Position numbers and translations under genes: made by a program
Source of the DNA: Acetobacterium sp. KB-1
GTDB taxonomy: Bacteria > Bacillota > Clostridia > Eubacteriales > Eubacteriaceae
Assembly (NCBI RefSeq): GCF_003260995.1
Contig: NZ_CP030040.1
Coordinates: forward strand, 269,386-333,385
Direction: 5' to 3'
Length of the DNA: 64,000 nucleotides
Notes under the pieces: model-generated
What the model was told of the DNA's origin: nothing
Databases searched by the model: none
What the model saw: the letters and a program-made list of their open reading frames with translations, nothing else
Part shown: positions 36,044 to 45,555 of the stretch, piece by piece
How the letters are laid out: each line of letters starts with the position of its first letter
Position numbering within the stretch: position 1 is the stretch's first letter

Positions 36044-36415
36044 AGAGGGATAAGATATTTTTAAGAAAACCTCCGCTGATTCCAATTTGCTTTATGATAT
36101 AATAAATCATCCAGGAGTTAAAAAGGGGGGGCGCAATTTAAGGTGGAAGAGCAGCATGTGGCGCTGTGAATCTCTGCGTTATTTGAGGAATCTTGGGTAT
36201 ATATCTTAAGTAACTTGAAGAAGCGCACGATTAATAATTAAAAAGATTGACCATTTACTAAAATGAAACTAATACTTGTAATTTTGTTAAAGAAATACTA
36301 TTATAATTAGAATAGTTCTATTTTAAGCAGTGATTTACAGGTTTGGTTTTGGCCAGGACGACCAGATCTTTAAAGATGGATAGTTATTTAGTTTAATATC
36401 GGAAGGAAGATTTTT
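36044..36415 (+). other. Long leader region before the first beta-helix gene
   Basis: About 370 bases with two TATAAT boxes on the forward strand (36098-36103 and 36302-36307), each with a poor -35. There is a small palindrome TAGAATAGTTCTA and a hairpin around ATCTTTAAAGAT. I see no clear riboswitch, although the paralogous genes at 58 and 60 kb have them. The final GGAAGGAAG is the ribosome site of the gene at 36416. Confidence 0.4.
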
Positions 36416-37663
36416 ATGAGTAAGTTAACGATATCAGTGGTAATACTGGCAGTCATCAGCCTTGGTGTTTTTGCGTTTAACTACATAAGTCCCGAAATTT
36501 TGAACACCTCTGAAAAGCTATCATCAAATCCAGATCAAATAAAAGAAGTCTTGGTGCCGCTTGATAAAGAAATAAATGCAAAAGATTATGGGGCAAAAGG
36601 AGATGGTTTAACGGATGACACAACGGCCTTGCAAAATGCAATTGATGATGCAAGCAAAGAAAAGGCACTGTTGGTGATACCAGAATCGAGTGAATCATAT
36701 CTGATAACAAAACAGCTTGTCATGAAGGAAAACACGCATATAAGCGGCTATGGTGCAACATTATTTATGGCTCCGGAAGAAGACACAATCAGAAATATGC
36801 TATGGTCAAGTCCCGACGACATGGTTTCAAATATTTCAATTGAAGGCCTGACTTTGAAATCTGAAAATAAGATTATAGGTATCGATTATTATGAAAATAG
36901 TATGGTTAGCAATGTTCAAGGCATGTATTTTCAAGGCGTAGACACGATGAAAATAAGTGATGTTTTTATGGAGGATGTCTATGTTGGTTTGAAAATATCT
37001 CAGGCCGGTAAGTTGAGAAATAAAGATATAAAAATAAGCAATTTAAGGATCGATAACTCCGGGATGCCGATACAGATCTCCGGCACGAATGGCTTTAGTA
37101 TGGTTGATAGTGTGCTGAATTCAAATGATGGCGGTACCAAATGGCTGCATTCTGCTTATCTGAGAGGAGACAACAGCAATTTTTATTTCCAGAATGTTGA
37201 GTTTAATAATGCCTCTGGTGGCGGTATCGCAATAGCAGGGAATCCTCAGTATCGTCATCCACCAGAAAATATGGTATTTAAAGACTGTCGTATCAAGGAT
37301 AGTGTAGTAGGCGTTCATATTAATAGTGGTGCTACAAACATTACAATATCTGGTTTGATTATAAAAGGTAGTAGCTTGGGCTTTAAAATAAACGATGCAT
37401 CCGAATTAAACATTGATGGCGTGAACATCAGTGGATCAAAACAGCAAGAGAATGACCATGGCGGATTCAGTATTGAAAATGTTAATCAATCGACAATTTC
37501 AAGTGTTACAATTGACGCCAGCGATATGACAGGGTCATTATGTCAATTAATTGGAGATATTGAGGATTTAAAATTGTCATCTTTTAAATCAAGTGAGGTA
37601 AAAAATATTCCATTATACAGCGTTGAGAGTGCGGCAAAAATAAAGAACCTGATTATTGAGTGA
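36416..37663 (+). CDS. Membrane-anchored or secreted beta-helix protein (pectate-lyase-3 type)
   Basis: This 415-residue protein starts with a hydrophobic segment (about 4-24) that is either a signal peptide or an anchor. From about 55 it matches the Pectate_lyase_3 family: NAKDYGAKGDGLTDDTTALQ followed by a right-handed beta-helix rich in Asn and Ser. It is a clear paralogue of the proteins at 58431 and 60245, sharing SNVQGMYFQG-like and NASGGGIA segments, but it lacks their repeat linkers and riboswitches and ends about 50 residues earlier. Being at the head of a glycan locus, it may cleave or modify the polymer. No catalytic residues can be assigned with confidence. Confidence 0.8.
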   Translation: MSKLTISVVILAVISLGVFAFNYISPEILNTSEKLSSNPDQIKEVLVPLDKEINAKDYGAKGDGLTDDTTALQNAIDDASKEKALLVIPESSESYLITKQLVMKENTHISGYGATLFMAPEEDTIRNMLWSSPDDMVSNISIEGLTLKSENKIIGIDYYENSMVSNVQGMYFQGVDTMKISDVFMEDVYVGLKISQAGKLRNKDIKISNLRIDNSGMPIQISGTNGFSMVDSVLNSNDGGTKWLHSAYLRGDNSNFYFQNVEFNNASGGGIAIAGNPQYRHPPENMVFKDCRIKDSVVGVHINSGATNITISGLIIKGSSLGFKINDASELNIDGVNISGSKQQENDHGGFSIENVNQSTISSVTIDASDMTGSLCQLIGDIEDLKLSSFKSSEVKNIPLYSVESAAKIKNLIIE

Positions 37664-37700
37664 TTTAATAAAGACTAGAATAAGCAAATTCGTTTAGTGG

Positions 37701-37734
37701 CATCTTAAGATTTGTTCAGCGATGAGTTAAGATG
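37701..37734 (+). promoter_or_regulatory. Inverted repeat before the glycan operon
   Basis: CATCTTAA (37701-37708) and TTAAGATG (37727-37734) are perfect arms around an 18-base loop. There is no T run, so it is an operator candidate or a weak transcript end. No consensus promoter was found for the following operon. Confidence 0.4.
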
Positions 37735-37768
37735 ACATCAATCAACACTGTTTAGGAGGCAGACCGCA

Positions 37769-38875
37769 ATGGGAGAGAAAATATATCTGGCATCGCCGCA
37801 TATGAGTGATGAAGGATTTGAAATGGCGTATATTAAAGAAGCGTTTAGTACCAATTGGATTGCACCGCTTGGACCAAATGTTAATGAATTTGAAAAAGAG
37901 TTTGCATCAAAAGTGGGGGTGAGATACGCCGCGGCATTAAATACCGGGACTGCGGCTATTCACCTGGCCTTGAGAGCGGTTGGTGTAGGGGAAGGTGATA
38001 TTGTCTTTTGTCCGACGCTCACATTTTCGGCAACTGTAAATCCCATTATTTATGAAAAAGCGATTCCTGTATTTATTGACAGTGACGAGGAAACCTGGAA
38101 TATGTGCCCACTGGCATTAGAAGAAGCTTTCCAGAAATATCCCAATGTGAAAGCTGTGATTGTCGTTCATCTTTATGGTTTATCGGCTGATATGGATAGA
38201 ATCATGGCAATTTGTAATCGTCATGGCGTTGCGGTGATCGAAGATGCAGCTGAATCTCTGGGAAGCTTATACAAAGGCAGACAGACGGGCACCTTTGGTG
38301 AGTATGGTGTATTTAGTTTTAATGGGAATAAGATTATAACCACTTCTGGCGGTGGAATGCTTGTTTCCAACAATAAAGAGAAGATACAAAAGGTAAGATT
38401 CTGGTCGACGCAGTCAAGAGATTCAGCGAGACATTATCAGCACAGTGAATTAGGCTTTAACTATCGCATGAGCAATATTTCAGCTGGGATTGGCAGAGGT
38501 CAACTAAAAGTATTGGATCTGAGAGTTGCAAAGAAAAAAAAGATCTTTGAGTTTTACAAAAGAGAATTAGGTGAATTGCCAGGAATTCAATTTATGCCTG
38601 TCAATCTCTGGAATGAACCTAATTATTGGCTAAGTTGTATAACCCTGGATAGTAAAATAAAACCGCTGGAGATAATGGATGCTCTGGAAGAAGAGAATAT
38701 TGAATCCCGGCCGATCTGGAAACCCATGCATCAACAACCTTATTTTAGTTGGTGTGATTATATTGGCACAACCGTGTCCGAAAGACTCTTTGAATCAGGG
38801 GTTTGTTTGCCTTCTGATACCAAGATGACAGATACAGATCAGGAACGCATCTGCAAAATTATTAAAGGATTGTGA
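37769..38875 (+). CDS. pglE: PglE/LegC-like nucleotide-sugar aminotransferase
   Basis: This 368-residue protein is a DegT/DnrJ/EryC1 family PLP enzyme that aminates a keto-sugar. The catalytic lysine is in SFNGNKIITTSGGGML, and other family marks are the start IYLASPHMSDEGFEMAYIKE and NTGTAAIHLAL. The closest type is PglE, which makes the 4-amino sugar on the way to UDP-diacetylbacillosamine. The PglC- and PglD-like genes that follow support this. The 4,6-dehydratase (PglF) that should precede it is not in the window. The ATG follows AGGAGG. Confidence 0.85.
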   Translation: MGEKIYLASPHMSDEGFEMAYIKEAFSTNWIAPLGPNVNEFEKEFASKVGVRYAAALNTGTAAIHLALRAVGVGEGDIVFCPTLTFSATVNPIIYEKAIPVFIDSDEETWNMCPLALEEAFQKYPNVKAVIVVHLYGLSADMDRIMAICNRHGVAVIEDAAESLGSLYKGRQTGTFGEYGVFSFNGNKIITTSGGGMLVSNNKEKIQKVRFWSTQSRDSARHYQHSELGFNYRMSNISAGIGRGQLKVLDLRVAKKKKIFEFYKRELGELPGIQFMPVNLWNEPNYWLSCITLDSKIKPLEIMDALEEENIESRPIWKPMHQQPYFSWCDYIGTTVSERLFESGVCLPSDTKMTDTDQERICKIIKGL

Positions 38876-38881
38876 TAATAA

Positions 38882-39499
38882 ATGCTTTACAAAAGATTTA
38901 TAAAAAGACCAATGGATTTTTGTTTATCTTTGGCGGCGATCATTGTACTATCGCCACTATATGTTGTTTTAGTGTTGACAATCAAAAAAAAATTGGGCAG
39001 TCCGGTATTATTTAAACAAAAAAGACCTGGTCTAAATGAAAAAATCTTTACACTGTATAAATTTAGAACTATGACTGATCAACGAGATGAAAAAGGCGCG
39101 TTATTGCCTGATGATAAGCGGTTGACCAGGTTTGGCAATTTTTTAAGGTCGACCAGTCTGGATGAGTTACCGGAACTGGTCAATGTGTTAAAAGGAGATA
39201 TGTCTGTCATTGGTCCACGACCTTTGCTGGTCCAATACTTGCCACTTTATAATGAGCAACAAAAAAGACGACACGAGGTCAGACCTGGCTTATCAGGTTT
39301 AGCTCAGATCAATGGTCGTAATGCGATTAGTTGGGAAGAAAAATTTAATTTGGACGTTGCGTATGTTGATACGATCAGTTTTATTGGTGACTGGAAAATT
39401 ATTTTTCTCACGATGAAAAAAGTTTTCAAAAGAGAAGGAATAAACGCAAATGATTCGACAACGATGGAGTTGTTTCAAGGAACAAAACTTACAGACTAA
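38882..39499 (+). CDS. pglC: PglC-like initiating sugar phosphotransferase
   Basis: This 205-residue monotopic membrane enzyme transfers a phospho-sugar from a UDP-sugar to undecaprenyl phosphate, the first step of glycan assembly. It has one N-terminal hydrophobic helix (about 12-34), then the family motifs KFRTMT, TRFGNFLRSTSLDELPEL, GDMSVIGPRPLL and RPGLSGLAQINGRN. The size equals the small PglC type without the five-helix extension of WbaP. The PglE and PglD neighbours suggest bacillosamine-phosphate as the substrate. Confidence 0.93.
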   Translation: MLYKRFIKRPMDFCLSLAAIIVLSPLYVVLVLTIKKKLGSPVLFKQKRPGLNEKIFTLYKFRTMTDQRDEKGALLPDDKRLTRFGNFLRSTSLDELPELVNVLKGDMSVIGPRPLLVQYLPLYNEQQKRRHEVRPGLSGLAQINGRNAISWEEKFNLDVAYVDTISFIGDWKIIFLTMKKVFKREGINANDSTTMELFQGTKLTD

Positions 39500-39548
39500 G
39501 AATTGTCTTTGAAATTTCATCATACTAACCAGAGGGAGACATGGCATT

Positions 39549-40169
39549 ATGAAAGAGAAATTAATGATCATCGGGGCAAGTGGCCATGGAAAGGTAGTTG
39601 TCGATATTGCGATCAAAATGAATATTTGGAAGCACATCTTTTTTTTGGATGATGATGTATCGATTACGACTTGCATGGGATATCGTGTTGTGGGAAAAAC
39701 AGTCGATGCCGTTAACTATATCGATGAAGCTGATATTTTTGTCGCGGTTGGAAACAACGCGATAAGAGAGAATATTCACAAAACGTTGGGATCAGCAGGG
39801 GCAAAGCTACCGGTTTTAATTCATCCAGCGGCGATTATTGGATCGGAAGTTGAGATTGGGGTTGGCTCTGTTATTATGGCCGGGGTTGTAATCAATAGTG
39901 CAACAAGAATCGGACGAGGCTGTATTATCAATACGGCGGCGACGGTAGATCATGATAACCGAATAGCAGACTATGTTCATGTATCGCCTGGGGCGCATTT
40001 GGCAGGGATGGTTGAAATTGGTGAAAAAAGCTGGATTGGCATTGGCAGTGTTGTCAGTAATAATTTGACCGTTACAGCAAACTGTAAAATTGGTGCTGGG
40101 GCGGTTGTAGTAAAAGATATAACCGAATCTGGAACCTACGTGGGCGTACCGGCAAGGAGTATTCGTTGA
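39549..40169 (+). CDS. pglD: PglD-like sugar N-acetyltransferase
   Basis: This 206-residue protein has a small Rossmann-like N-terminal domain (IIGASGHGKVVVDIA) and a left-handed beta-helix of hexapeptide repeats from about 85, with the catalytic His in TAATVDHDNRIADYVHVSPGA (core VDHDN). PglD acetylates the 4-amino group of UDP-4-amino-sugar to give UDP-diacetylbacillosamine. With PglE and PglC it forms a compact module. Its stop overlaps the next start. Confidence 0.9.
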   Translation: MKEKLMIIGASGHGKVVVDIAIKMNIWKHIFFLDDDVSITTCMGYRVVGKTVDAVNYIDEADIFVAVGNNAIRENIHKTLGSAGAKLPVLIHPAAIIGSEVEIGVGSVIMAGVVINSATRIGRGCIINTAATVDHDNRIADYVHVSPGAHLAGMVEIGEKSWIGIGSVVSNNLTVTANCKIGAGAVVVKDITESGTYVGVPARSIR

Positions 40170-41422
40170 TGAAAAAGACTGTTTGGATTTGGAACCATTA
40201 TGCCACAAGTATGTATAAGGATCGTGCCGGGAGGCATTACTCTTTTGCACAAAATCTAAGGAAAAGAGGCTACAATCCTGTTATTTTCTGTGCCTCAACC
40301 AATCATTTTTCGAATGAAAATATTGAGATTGAAAAGAATAATTATCGGGTGGATGTAATCGATGAGATCCCTTTTGTGATTATAAAAACACCTGATTATG
40401 TTGGAAATGCAAGAAAAAGGCTCTATAACATGATGCGTTTTTATAAAAATCTCTTCCCGGTTGCAAAAGAATATGCAAAAAAAAATAAAAAACCGGATGT
40501 CATTCTGGCGTCAAGTGTTCATCCTCTCACCCTGATTGCGGGCATAAAAATCGCAAAGAAGTTTAAAGTCCCCTGTATTTGCGAAGTGCGGGATTTATGG
40601 CCAGAAAGTATTGTGGCCTATAGCGGTTTAAAAAGAACCAGCCTGATTGCAAAAGTGCTTTATCGCGGCGAAAAATGGATCTATGAAAAGGCAGACAAAC
40701 TTATCTTTACCATGGAAGGTGGGACTGATTACATCATTGAACGCGGGTGGAGTAAACAAAATGGTGGCTCTATTGATCTTAAAAAAGTATATCACATCAA
40801 TAATGGCGTTGATTTAGCTGCTTTTAAAAGAAATCAGACAATTTATAAATTGGAAGACCGGGATTTAGACAATGAGCAAACCTTTAAAGTCATCTATACC
40901 GGGTCAATTCGCCTTGTGAATAACATAAAAACCATTGTTGATGCAGCTCGAGTTGTCAAAAATGAAACGGTCAATCAGATTATATTCCTTATTTATGGTG
41001 ATGGCAGTGATAAAAAAAACCTGGAAGATTTTTGTAAAAAAAATAACATTGACAATGTTGTGTTTAAAGGTTATGTCAGCAAAAATAAAATACCCTATGT
41101 CTTAAGTAAATCAAATCTTAATATCATTCACTTTGAAGACAATCAAATAAAAAAGTACGGGGCCAGTCTCAATAAAATGTTTGAATATTTTGCCAGTGGA
41201 AAACCTACGGTTTCTGACTGTGAGTTTGGTTATGATCTTATAAAAAAGTACCATTGCGGAGTGGTGGTTGATCAGGCCGATCCGAAACAATTAGCCAAAA
41301 CGATTATCCACTTTAGCAATATGCCGGGAAGCGAGTATCAGCAATACTGTGAAAATGCCTTAAAGGCTGCGAAGGACTATGATTATCAGCGGTTAACGGA
41401 AAAACTTATCGAATTAATTTAA
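40169..41422 (+). CDS. Glycosyltransferase family 4 (WbuB-like)
   Basis: This 417-residue GT-B enzyme likely adds an aminosugar to the lipid-linked glycan. It has an N-terminal acceptor domain (WNHYATSMYKDRAGRHYSFA, ICEVRDLWPESI) and a C-terminal donor domain with the GT4 block NLNIIHFEDN and YGASLNKMFEYFASGKP. The WbuB-like start suggests transfer of an N-acetylated amino sugar. The ATG at 40169 shares a base with the previous stop (TGATG). Confidence 0.88.
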   Translation: MKKTVWIWNHYATSMYKDRAGRHYSFAQNLRKRGYNPVIFCASTNHFSNENIEIEKNNYRVDVIDEIPFVIIKTPDYVGNARKRLYNMMRFYKNLFPVAKEYAKKNKKPDVILASSVHPLTLIAGIKIAKKFKVPCICEVRDLWPESIVAYSGLKRTSLIAKVLYRGEKWIYEKADKLIFTMEGGTDYIIERGWSKQNGGSIDLKKVYHINNGVDLAAFKRNQTIYKLEDRDLDNEQTFKVIYTGSIRLVNNIKTIVDAARVVKNETVNQIIFLIYGDGSDKKNLEDFCKKNNIDNVVFKGYVSKNKIPYVLSKSNLNIIHFEDNQIKKYGASLNKMFEYFASGKPTVSDCEFGYDLIKKYHCGVVVDQADPKQLAKTIIHFSNMPGSEYQQYCENALKAAKDYDYQRLTEKLIELI

Positions 41423-41435
41423 AGGGAGTTATAAA

Positions 41436-42740
41436 ATGACGATCAAAGAGAAATTAATTTCTAAAACAGCAATCTTAGGTGTAGTCGGTCTTGGTTATGT
41501 GGGGCTGCCACTGGCAGTGGAAAAAGCCAAAGCTGGTTTTAAAACCATTGGTTTTGACGTCCAAAAAGAAAAAGTTGACATGGTTAATGCTGGTAATAAT
41601 TATATTGGGGATGTGGTGAATGAAGATCTGGAAGAAATTGTGACGTCAGGCCTGCTTTCGGCTACAACGGATTTTTCAAAGGTAGCAGCAGCCGATTGCG
41701 TATGCATTTGCGTGCCAACACCCCTTGATGAACACCAGCAGCCGGATATTAGCTATGTTAAATCCTCGGCGGAGAGCATTGTTCCATACATGCATAAAGA
41801 AATGCTGATTGTTCTGGAATCGACCACCTATCCTGGGACAACAGAAGAACTGCTTAAACCAATTTTTGAATCGTCCGGATTAAAATGCGGAGAGGATTTC
41901 TTTCTGGCTTTTTCACCTGAACGGGTTGATCCCGGAAATCTGATCTACAAAACAAAAAACACACCTAAGGTGACCGGAGGCATCACCCCCCAGTGTACCG
42001 AAGTTGCCGCTGCTATGTATGAGAGTATTTTGCAGGCTCCCATTTATCGGGTTTCCTCACCAGCCGTAGCAGAAATGGAAAAGATTCTTGAAAATACCTA
42101 TCGTAATATTAATATTGGGTTAGTAAATGAGCTAGCCATGTTGTGCCATAAAATGGGGATCAGCATCTGGGAGGTAATTGATGCCGCCAAATCAAAACCC
42201 TATGGATTTCAGGCTTTTTATCCCGGCCCGGGGGTTGGTGGGCACTGTATTCCATTAGATCCTTACTATCTTTCCTGGAAAGCCCGGGAGTACGGATTTC
42301 ATACATCAATGATTGAATCGTCGATGATGGTAAATGACCGGATGCCCGAGTATTGTGCTGAGCGCGCCAGTAAGATTTTGAATTGGCATAAAAAAACATT
42401 AAAAGGCGCCAAAATCCTGTTTCTTGGTGTCGCATACAAACAGGATATTGGTGATTATAGAGAAAGTCCGGCAATTAAATTAATGGATGAAATCGAAAAC
42501 GAAGGGGCAGAGGTATGTTACTATGATTCATTTGTACCTGAATTTCAGGAACATGGAAAAGTACGAAAAGGTGAGGAACAACTAACCATCGAACTGATTG
42601 AATCGGCTGATCTGGTCATCGTTACAACTGCTCATACGAATATTGATTATGATATGATTCAAAAACATGCAAAAGTAATTTTTGATACAAAAAATGCCAT
42701 GAAAAATAGTGTGGATCGAGAAAATATTGAACTGCTTTAA
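41436..42740 (+). CDS. wbpA: WbpA-like UDP-N-acetylglucosamine 6-dehydrogenase
   Basis: This 434-residue enzyme oxidises the C6 of a UDP-sugar to a uronic acid with NAD. It has the Rossmann motif GVVGLGYVGLPLAVE, the substrate segments ESTTYPGTTEELL and FSPERVDPGN, and the catalytic cysteine in GPGVGGHCIPLDPYYLS. The WbpB/D/E-like genes that follow indicate that UDP-GlcNAcA is the product, the first step to UDP-GlcNAc3NAcA. The ribosome site is AAAGGGAG. Confidence 0.92.
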   Translation: MTIKEKLISKTAILGVVGLGYVGLPLAVEKAKAGFKTIGFDVQKEKVDMVNAGNNYIGDVVNEDLEEIVTSGLLSATTDFSKVAAADCVCICVPTPLDEHQQPDISYVKSSAESIVPYMHKEMLIVLESTTYPGTTEELLKPIFESSGLKCGEDFFLAFSPERVDPGNLIYKTKNTPKVTGGITPQCTEVAAAMYESILQAPIYRVSSPAVAEMEKILENTYRNINIGLVNELAMLCHKMGISIWEVIDAAKSKPYGFQAFYPGPGVGGHCIPLDPYYLSWKAREYGFHTSMIESSMMVNDRMPEYCAERASKILNWHKKTLKGAKILFLGVAYKQDIGDYRESPAIKLMDEIENEGAEVCYYDSFVPEFQEHGKVRKGEEQLTIELIESADLVIVTTAHTNIDYDMIQKHAKVIFDTKNAMKNSVDRENIELL

Positions 42741-42752
42741 GGAGGTATCATC

Positions 42753-43835
42753 TTGGGTTTAAAATATGCGATAATCGGATGCGGAAAGATTTCAGCCAAT
42801 CATATTGCTGCTGCTAGGGCTAATGATCTTGACATAGTCGCTTTATGTGACGTCTACCCGGATAGTATGAACACACTAATGGAAAAATTTGAACTGTCGG
42901 ACACAATCCATCAGTATACCGATCATCAAGCGTTAATACTAAATGAAAAACTTGATCTGGTTGCAATCTGCACCGAAAATGGCAAGCATGGTTCGATCGC
43001 ATTGGATTTTATTGATGCTGGTTGCAATTTAATTATTGAAAAACCGATTGCCCTGTCGCTTGAAGAAGCCGATGAGATCATCAAGCGAGCCAAAGAAAAA
43101 AGAATAAAGGTCAGCGCTTGTCATCAGAACCGTTTCAATCAGTCAGTTATTAAAATTAGAGAAGCCTTGGACAAAAAACGTTTTGGAAAACTATTTTACG
43201 GAACTGCGCATATTCGATGGAACCGGGGAAGCGACTACTATGCTGGTTCGAAATGGCGGGGGACCTGGGAACACGATGGCGGTGCCCTGATGAATCAATG
43301 TATTCACAATATTGATCTGCTGAGGTGGATGATGGGAGATGATATCATCGAAGTCGTGGGGATGACTGATAATCTCAACCATCCCTATATTGAAGCGGAA
43401 GACTTTGGAATTGCCTTAATCCGCTTTGCAAATGGCAGTTATGGTATTATTGAAGGAACGACGACTATTTATCCCAAAAATTTGGAAGAGACACTTTACC
43501 TGTTTGGCGAAAAGGGAACGGTCAAAGCAGCCGGTCAATCGGTCAATATTATTGAAGAATGGCAATTTTCTGATGCCCTGAATGACTCCGGGGAGGTTAA
43601 AAAACGGTTTAGTAAAAACCCGCCTAGTGTCTACGGTTATGGCCATACGCCCTATTATGCCGATGTGATTGACGCGATAAAAAATGACCGGGAACCATCC
43701 ATCACGGCAGAAGACGGTCGCAGAGCAGTGGAGCTTGTTTTAGCAATCTACAAATCTGCCGCAGAAGGACAGCGGATAAAGTTGCCATTAGAAAAATGCA
43801 GTACCACAGACTTTAAAGGGAGATTTGAAAAATGA
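42753..43835 (+). CDS. wbpB: WbpB-like Gfo/Idh/MocA oxidoreductase
   Basis: This 360-residue NAD-dependent enzyme oxidises the 3-hydroxyl of UDP-GlcNAcA to a keto group. It shows the Rossmann start AIIGCGKISANH, the EKPIALSLEEAD motif and the catalytic-type HDGGALMNQCIHNIDLLRWM. The start is TTG after AAGGAGG. Its 3-keto product would be aminated by the WbpE-like enzyme two genes down. Confidence 0.9.
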   Translation: MGLKYAIIGCGKISANHIAAARANDLDIVALCDVYPDSMNTLMEKFELSDTIHQYTDHQALILNEKLDLVAICTENGKHGSIALDFIDAGCNLIIEKPIALSLEEADEIIKRAKEKRIKVSACHQNRFNQSVIKIREALDKKRFGKLFYGTAHIRWNRGSDYYAGSKWRGTWEHDGGALMNQCIHNIDLLRWMMGDDIIEVVGMTDNLNHPYIEAEDFGIALIRFANGSYGIIEGTTTIYPKNLEETLYLFGEKGTVKAAGQSVNIIEEWQFSDALNDSGEVKKRFSKNPPSVYGYGHTPYYADVIDAIKNDREPSITAEDGRRAVELVLAIYKSAAEGQRIKLPLEKCSTTDFKGRFEK

Positions 43836-44392
43836 GTTATTTTGTCCATGAGAGCAGTTATATCGATAAAGATGTTAAAATTGGAGATGGAACAAAGGTC
43901 TGGCATTTTTGCCATATCCAAGAAGGAGCGCATATTGGCACAAATTGTTCACTGGGACAAAATGTTAATATTGGCAGTCGTGTAATAATTGGCAATGGGG
44001 TAAAAATTCAAAACAATGTTTCAGTATATGAAGGGGTTGAACTGGAAGACTATGCTTTTTGTGGACCATCGATGGTTTTTACTAATGACCTGACCCCGAG
44101 AAGTAAATATCCAAAAGGTCCAGGTGGCTTTAAAAAGACTTTGGTGAGCTATGGCGCATCAATCGGTGCGAATGCAACCATCGTTTGTGGCAACACCATC
44201 GGTCGTTGGGCAATGATTGCTTCTGGTGCAGTGGTAACCAAAGATGTCAAAGACTATGCTCTGATGGCGGGGATACCGGCAAAACAAATCGGCTGGGTTT
44301 GCGAATGCGGAACACCATTAAAAGAAGGACTATCCTGTGAAATTTGTGAAAGAACATATAGGCTTGAGAATAATCAATTAATTGAGAAATAA
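43832..44392 (+). CDS. wbpD: WbpD-like sugar N-acetyltransferase
   Basis: This 186-residue hexapeptide-repeat acyltransferase acetylates the 3-amino group formed by the WbpE-like enzyme. The start YFVHESSYIDKDVKIGDGTKVWHF is typical of WbpD/WlbB. A zinc-ribbon-like C-terminus (CECGTPLKEGLSCEICE) is also known from this family. It overlaps wbpB by four bases. Confidence 0.92.
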   Translation: MSYFVHESSYIDKDVKIGDGTKVWHFCHIQEGAHIGTNCSLGQNVNIGSRVIIGNGVKIQNNVSVYEGVELEDYAFCGPSMVFTNDLTPRSKYPKGPGGFKKTLVSYGASIGANATIVCGNTIGRWAMIASGAVVTKDVKDYALMAGIPAKQIGWVCECGTPLKEGLSCEICERTYRLENNQLIEK

Positions 44393-44421
44393 GAAAATAT
44401 TGCGAATGGAGAGTGATTTCA

Positions 44422-45543
44422 ATGGAGTTCAGAGATTTAAAAATACCGTATCAAAAATACAAACATGAAATTGACGGAGCCATTCAAAAAGTTTTGATGA
44501 AGGCTGACTTTATCAGTGGAGCAGAAATTCATGTTTTAGAAGAACGACTGGCGAAGTACGTTGGTGTCAAACATTGTATTTCCTGTGCCAATGGTACTGA
44601 AGCGATGACATTGGTGTTAATGGCCTGGGGGATAGAAAAAGATGATGCGATCTTTGTACCTGATTTTACTTTCTTTTCAACTGGCGAAGTTGTTTCTTTA
44701 AGAGGGGCAACACCGATATTTGTTGACATTGATCCCAATACATTTAATATTGATACCAGCAAATTGGAAAAAGCCATCAAAAGCGTGATTGAAGCAGGTA
44801 AACAAAAACCAAAAGCGATCATTCCGGTGGATCTATTTGGTTTGCCTGCCGATCATCATGAAATTGCAAGGATTGCCCAAAAATATGATTTGCTGGTTTT
44901 AGAAGATGCCGCCCAAGGTTTTGGGGGAAATATTAACGGACAGAAGGCCGGTAGTTTTGGTGATGCTGCCACAACATCATTTTTTCCGGCCAAACCACTC
45001 GGCTGTTATGGAGATGGCGGTGCAATTTTTACAAATAGTGATCAATTAGCCAACCTGCTCAATTCGTATAAGGTTCATGGTAAGGGAACAAATAAATATG
45101 ATAATGTCAGGATTGGACTCAATTCCCGGTTGGACACAATTCAGGCAGCTGTTTTAAATGTTAAATTAACAGCATTTATTGAACATGAGCTTGCGGATAT
45201 CAACCAGATTTATAAACGATATCATGAAAGATTAGAAGGCATTGTCGGCGTCCCGATAATACCGGAGGGTTATTACTCCAGCTTCGCTCAGTATACCATC
45301 AAACTTGAAAATAAAATAAAAAGAGACACCTTAAAAACCAGATTAAGTGAGCATAAGATACCGAGTATGATTTATTATTCGAAACCCATGCACAAACAAG
45401 AAGCTTTTCGCTCCCGGGAATATGATGAATCCAACTATCTGGTCGCTAATGCGCTTTGTGATACGGTGTTATCGTTGCCGATGCACCCCTATCTTGTAGA
45501 GGAAGAAATCGATCAAGTTTGCAAGATAATTCTGAATGTCTAG
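44422..45543 (+). CDS. wbpE: WbpE-like UDP-3-keto-sugar aminotransferase
   Basis: This 373-residue DegT family PLP enzyme has the catalytic lysine in SFFPAKPLGCYGDGGAIF, preceded by CANGTEAMTLVL and EDAAQGFGG. It places an amino group at C3 of the sugar acid. The ATG at 44422 is eight bases past GGAGAG. WbpA, B, D and E together should give UDP-GlcNAc3NAcA; the 2-epimerase WbpI that yields the manno form is not seen here. Confidence 0.92.
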   Translation: MEFRDLKIPYQKYKHEIDGAIQKVLMKADFISGAEIHVLEERLAKYVGVKHCISCANGTEAMTLVLMAWGIEKDDAIFVPDFTFFSTGEVVSLRGATPIFVDIDPNTFNIDTSKLEKAIKSVIEAGKQKPKAIIPVDLFGLPADHHEIARIAQKYDLLVLEDAAQGFGGNINGQKAGSFGDAATTSFFPAKPLGCYGDGGAIFTNSDQLANLLNSYKVHGKGTNKYDNVRIGLNSRLDTIQAAVLNVKLTAFIEHELADINQIYKRYHERLEGIVGVPIIPEGYYSSFAQYTIKLENKIKRDTLKTRLSEHKIPSMIYYSKPMHKQEAFRSREYDESNYLVANALCDTVLSLPMHPYLVEEEIDQVCKIILNV

Positions 45544-45555
45544 AGGATCGCAAAG

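Noticed and set aside
36320..36415. Possible c-di-GMP riboswitch before the gene at 36416
   Set aside because: GGACG and a terminal CGGAAGGAA loosely match the class, but the GGCAAACC strand, the GAAA-capped P2 and the GGCAGCC block are absent, so the similarity is not convincing.
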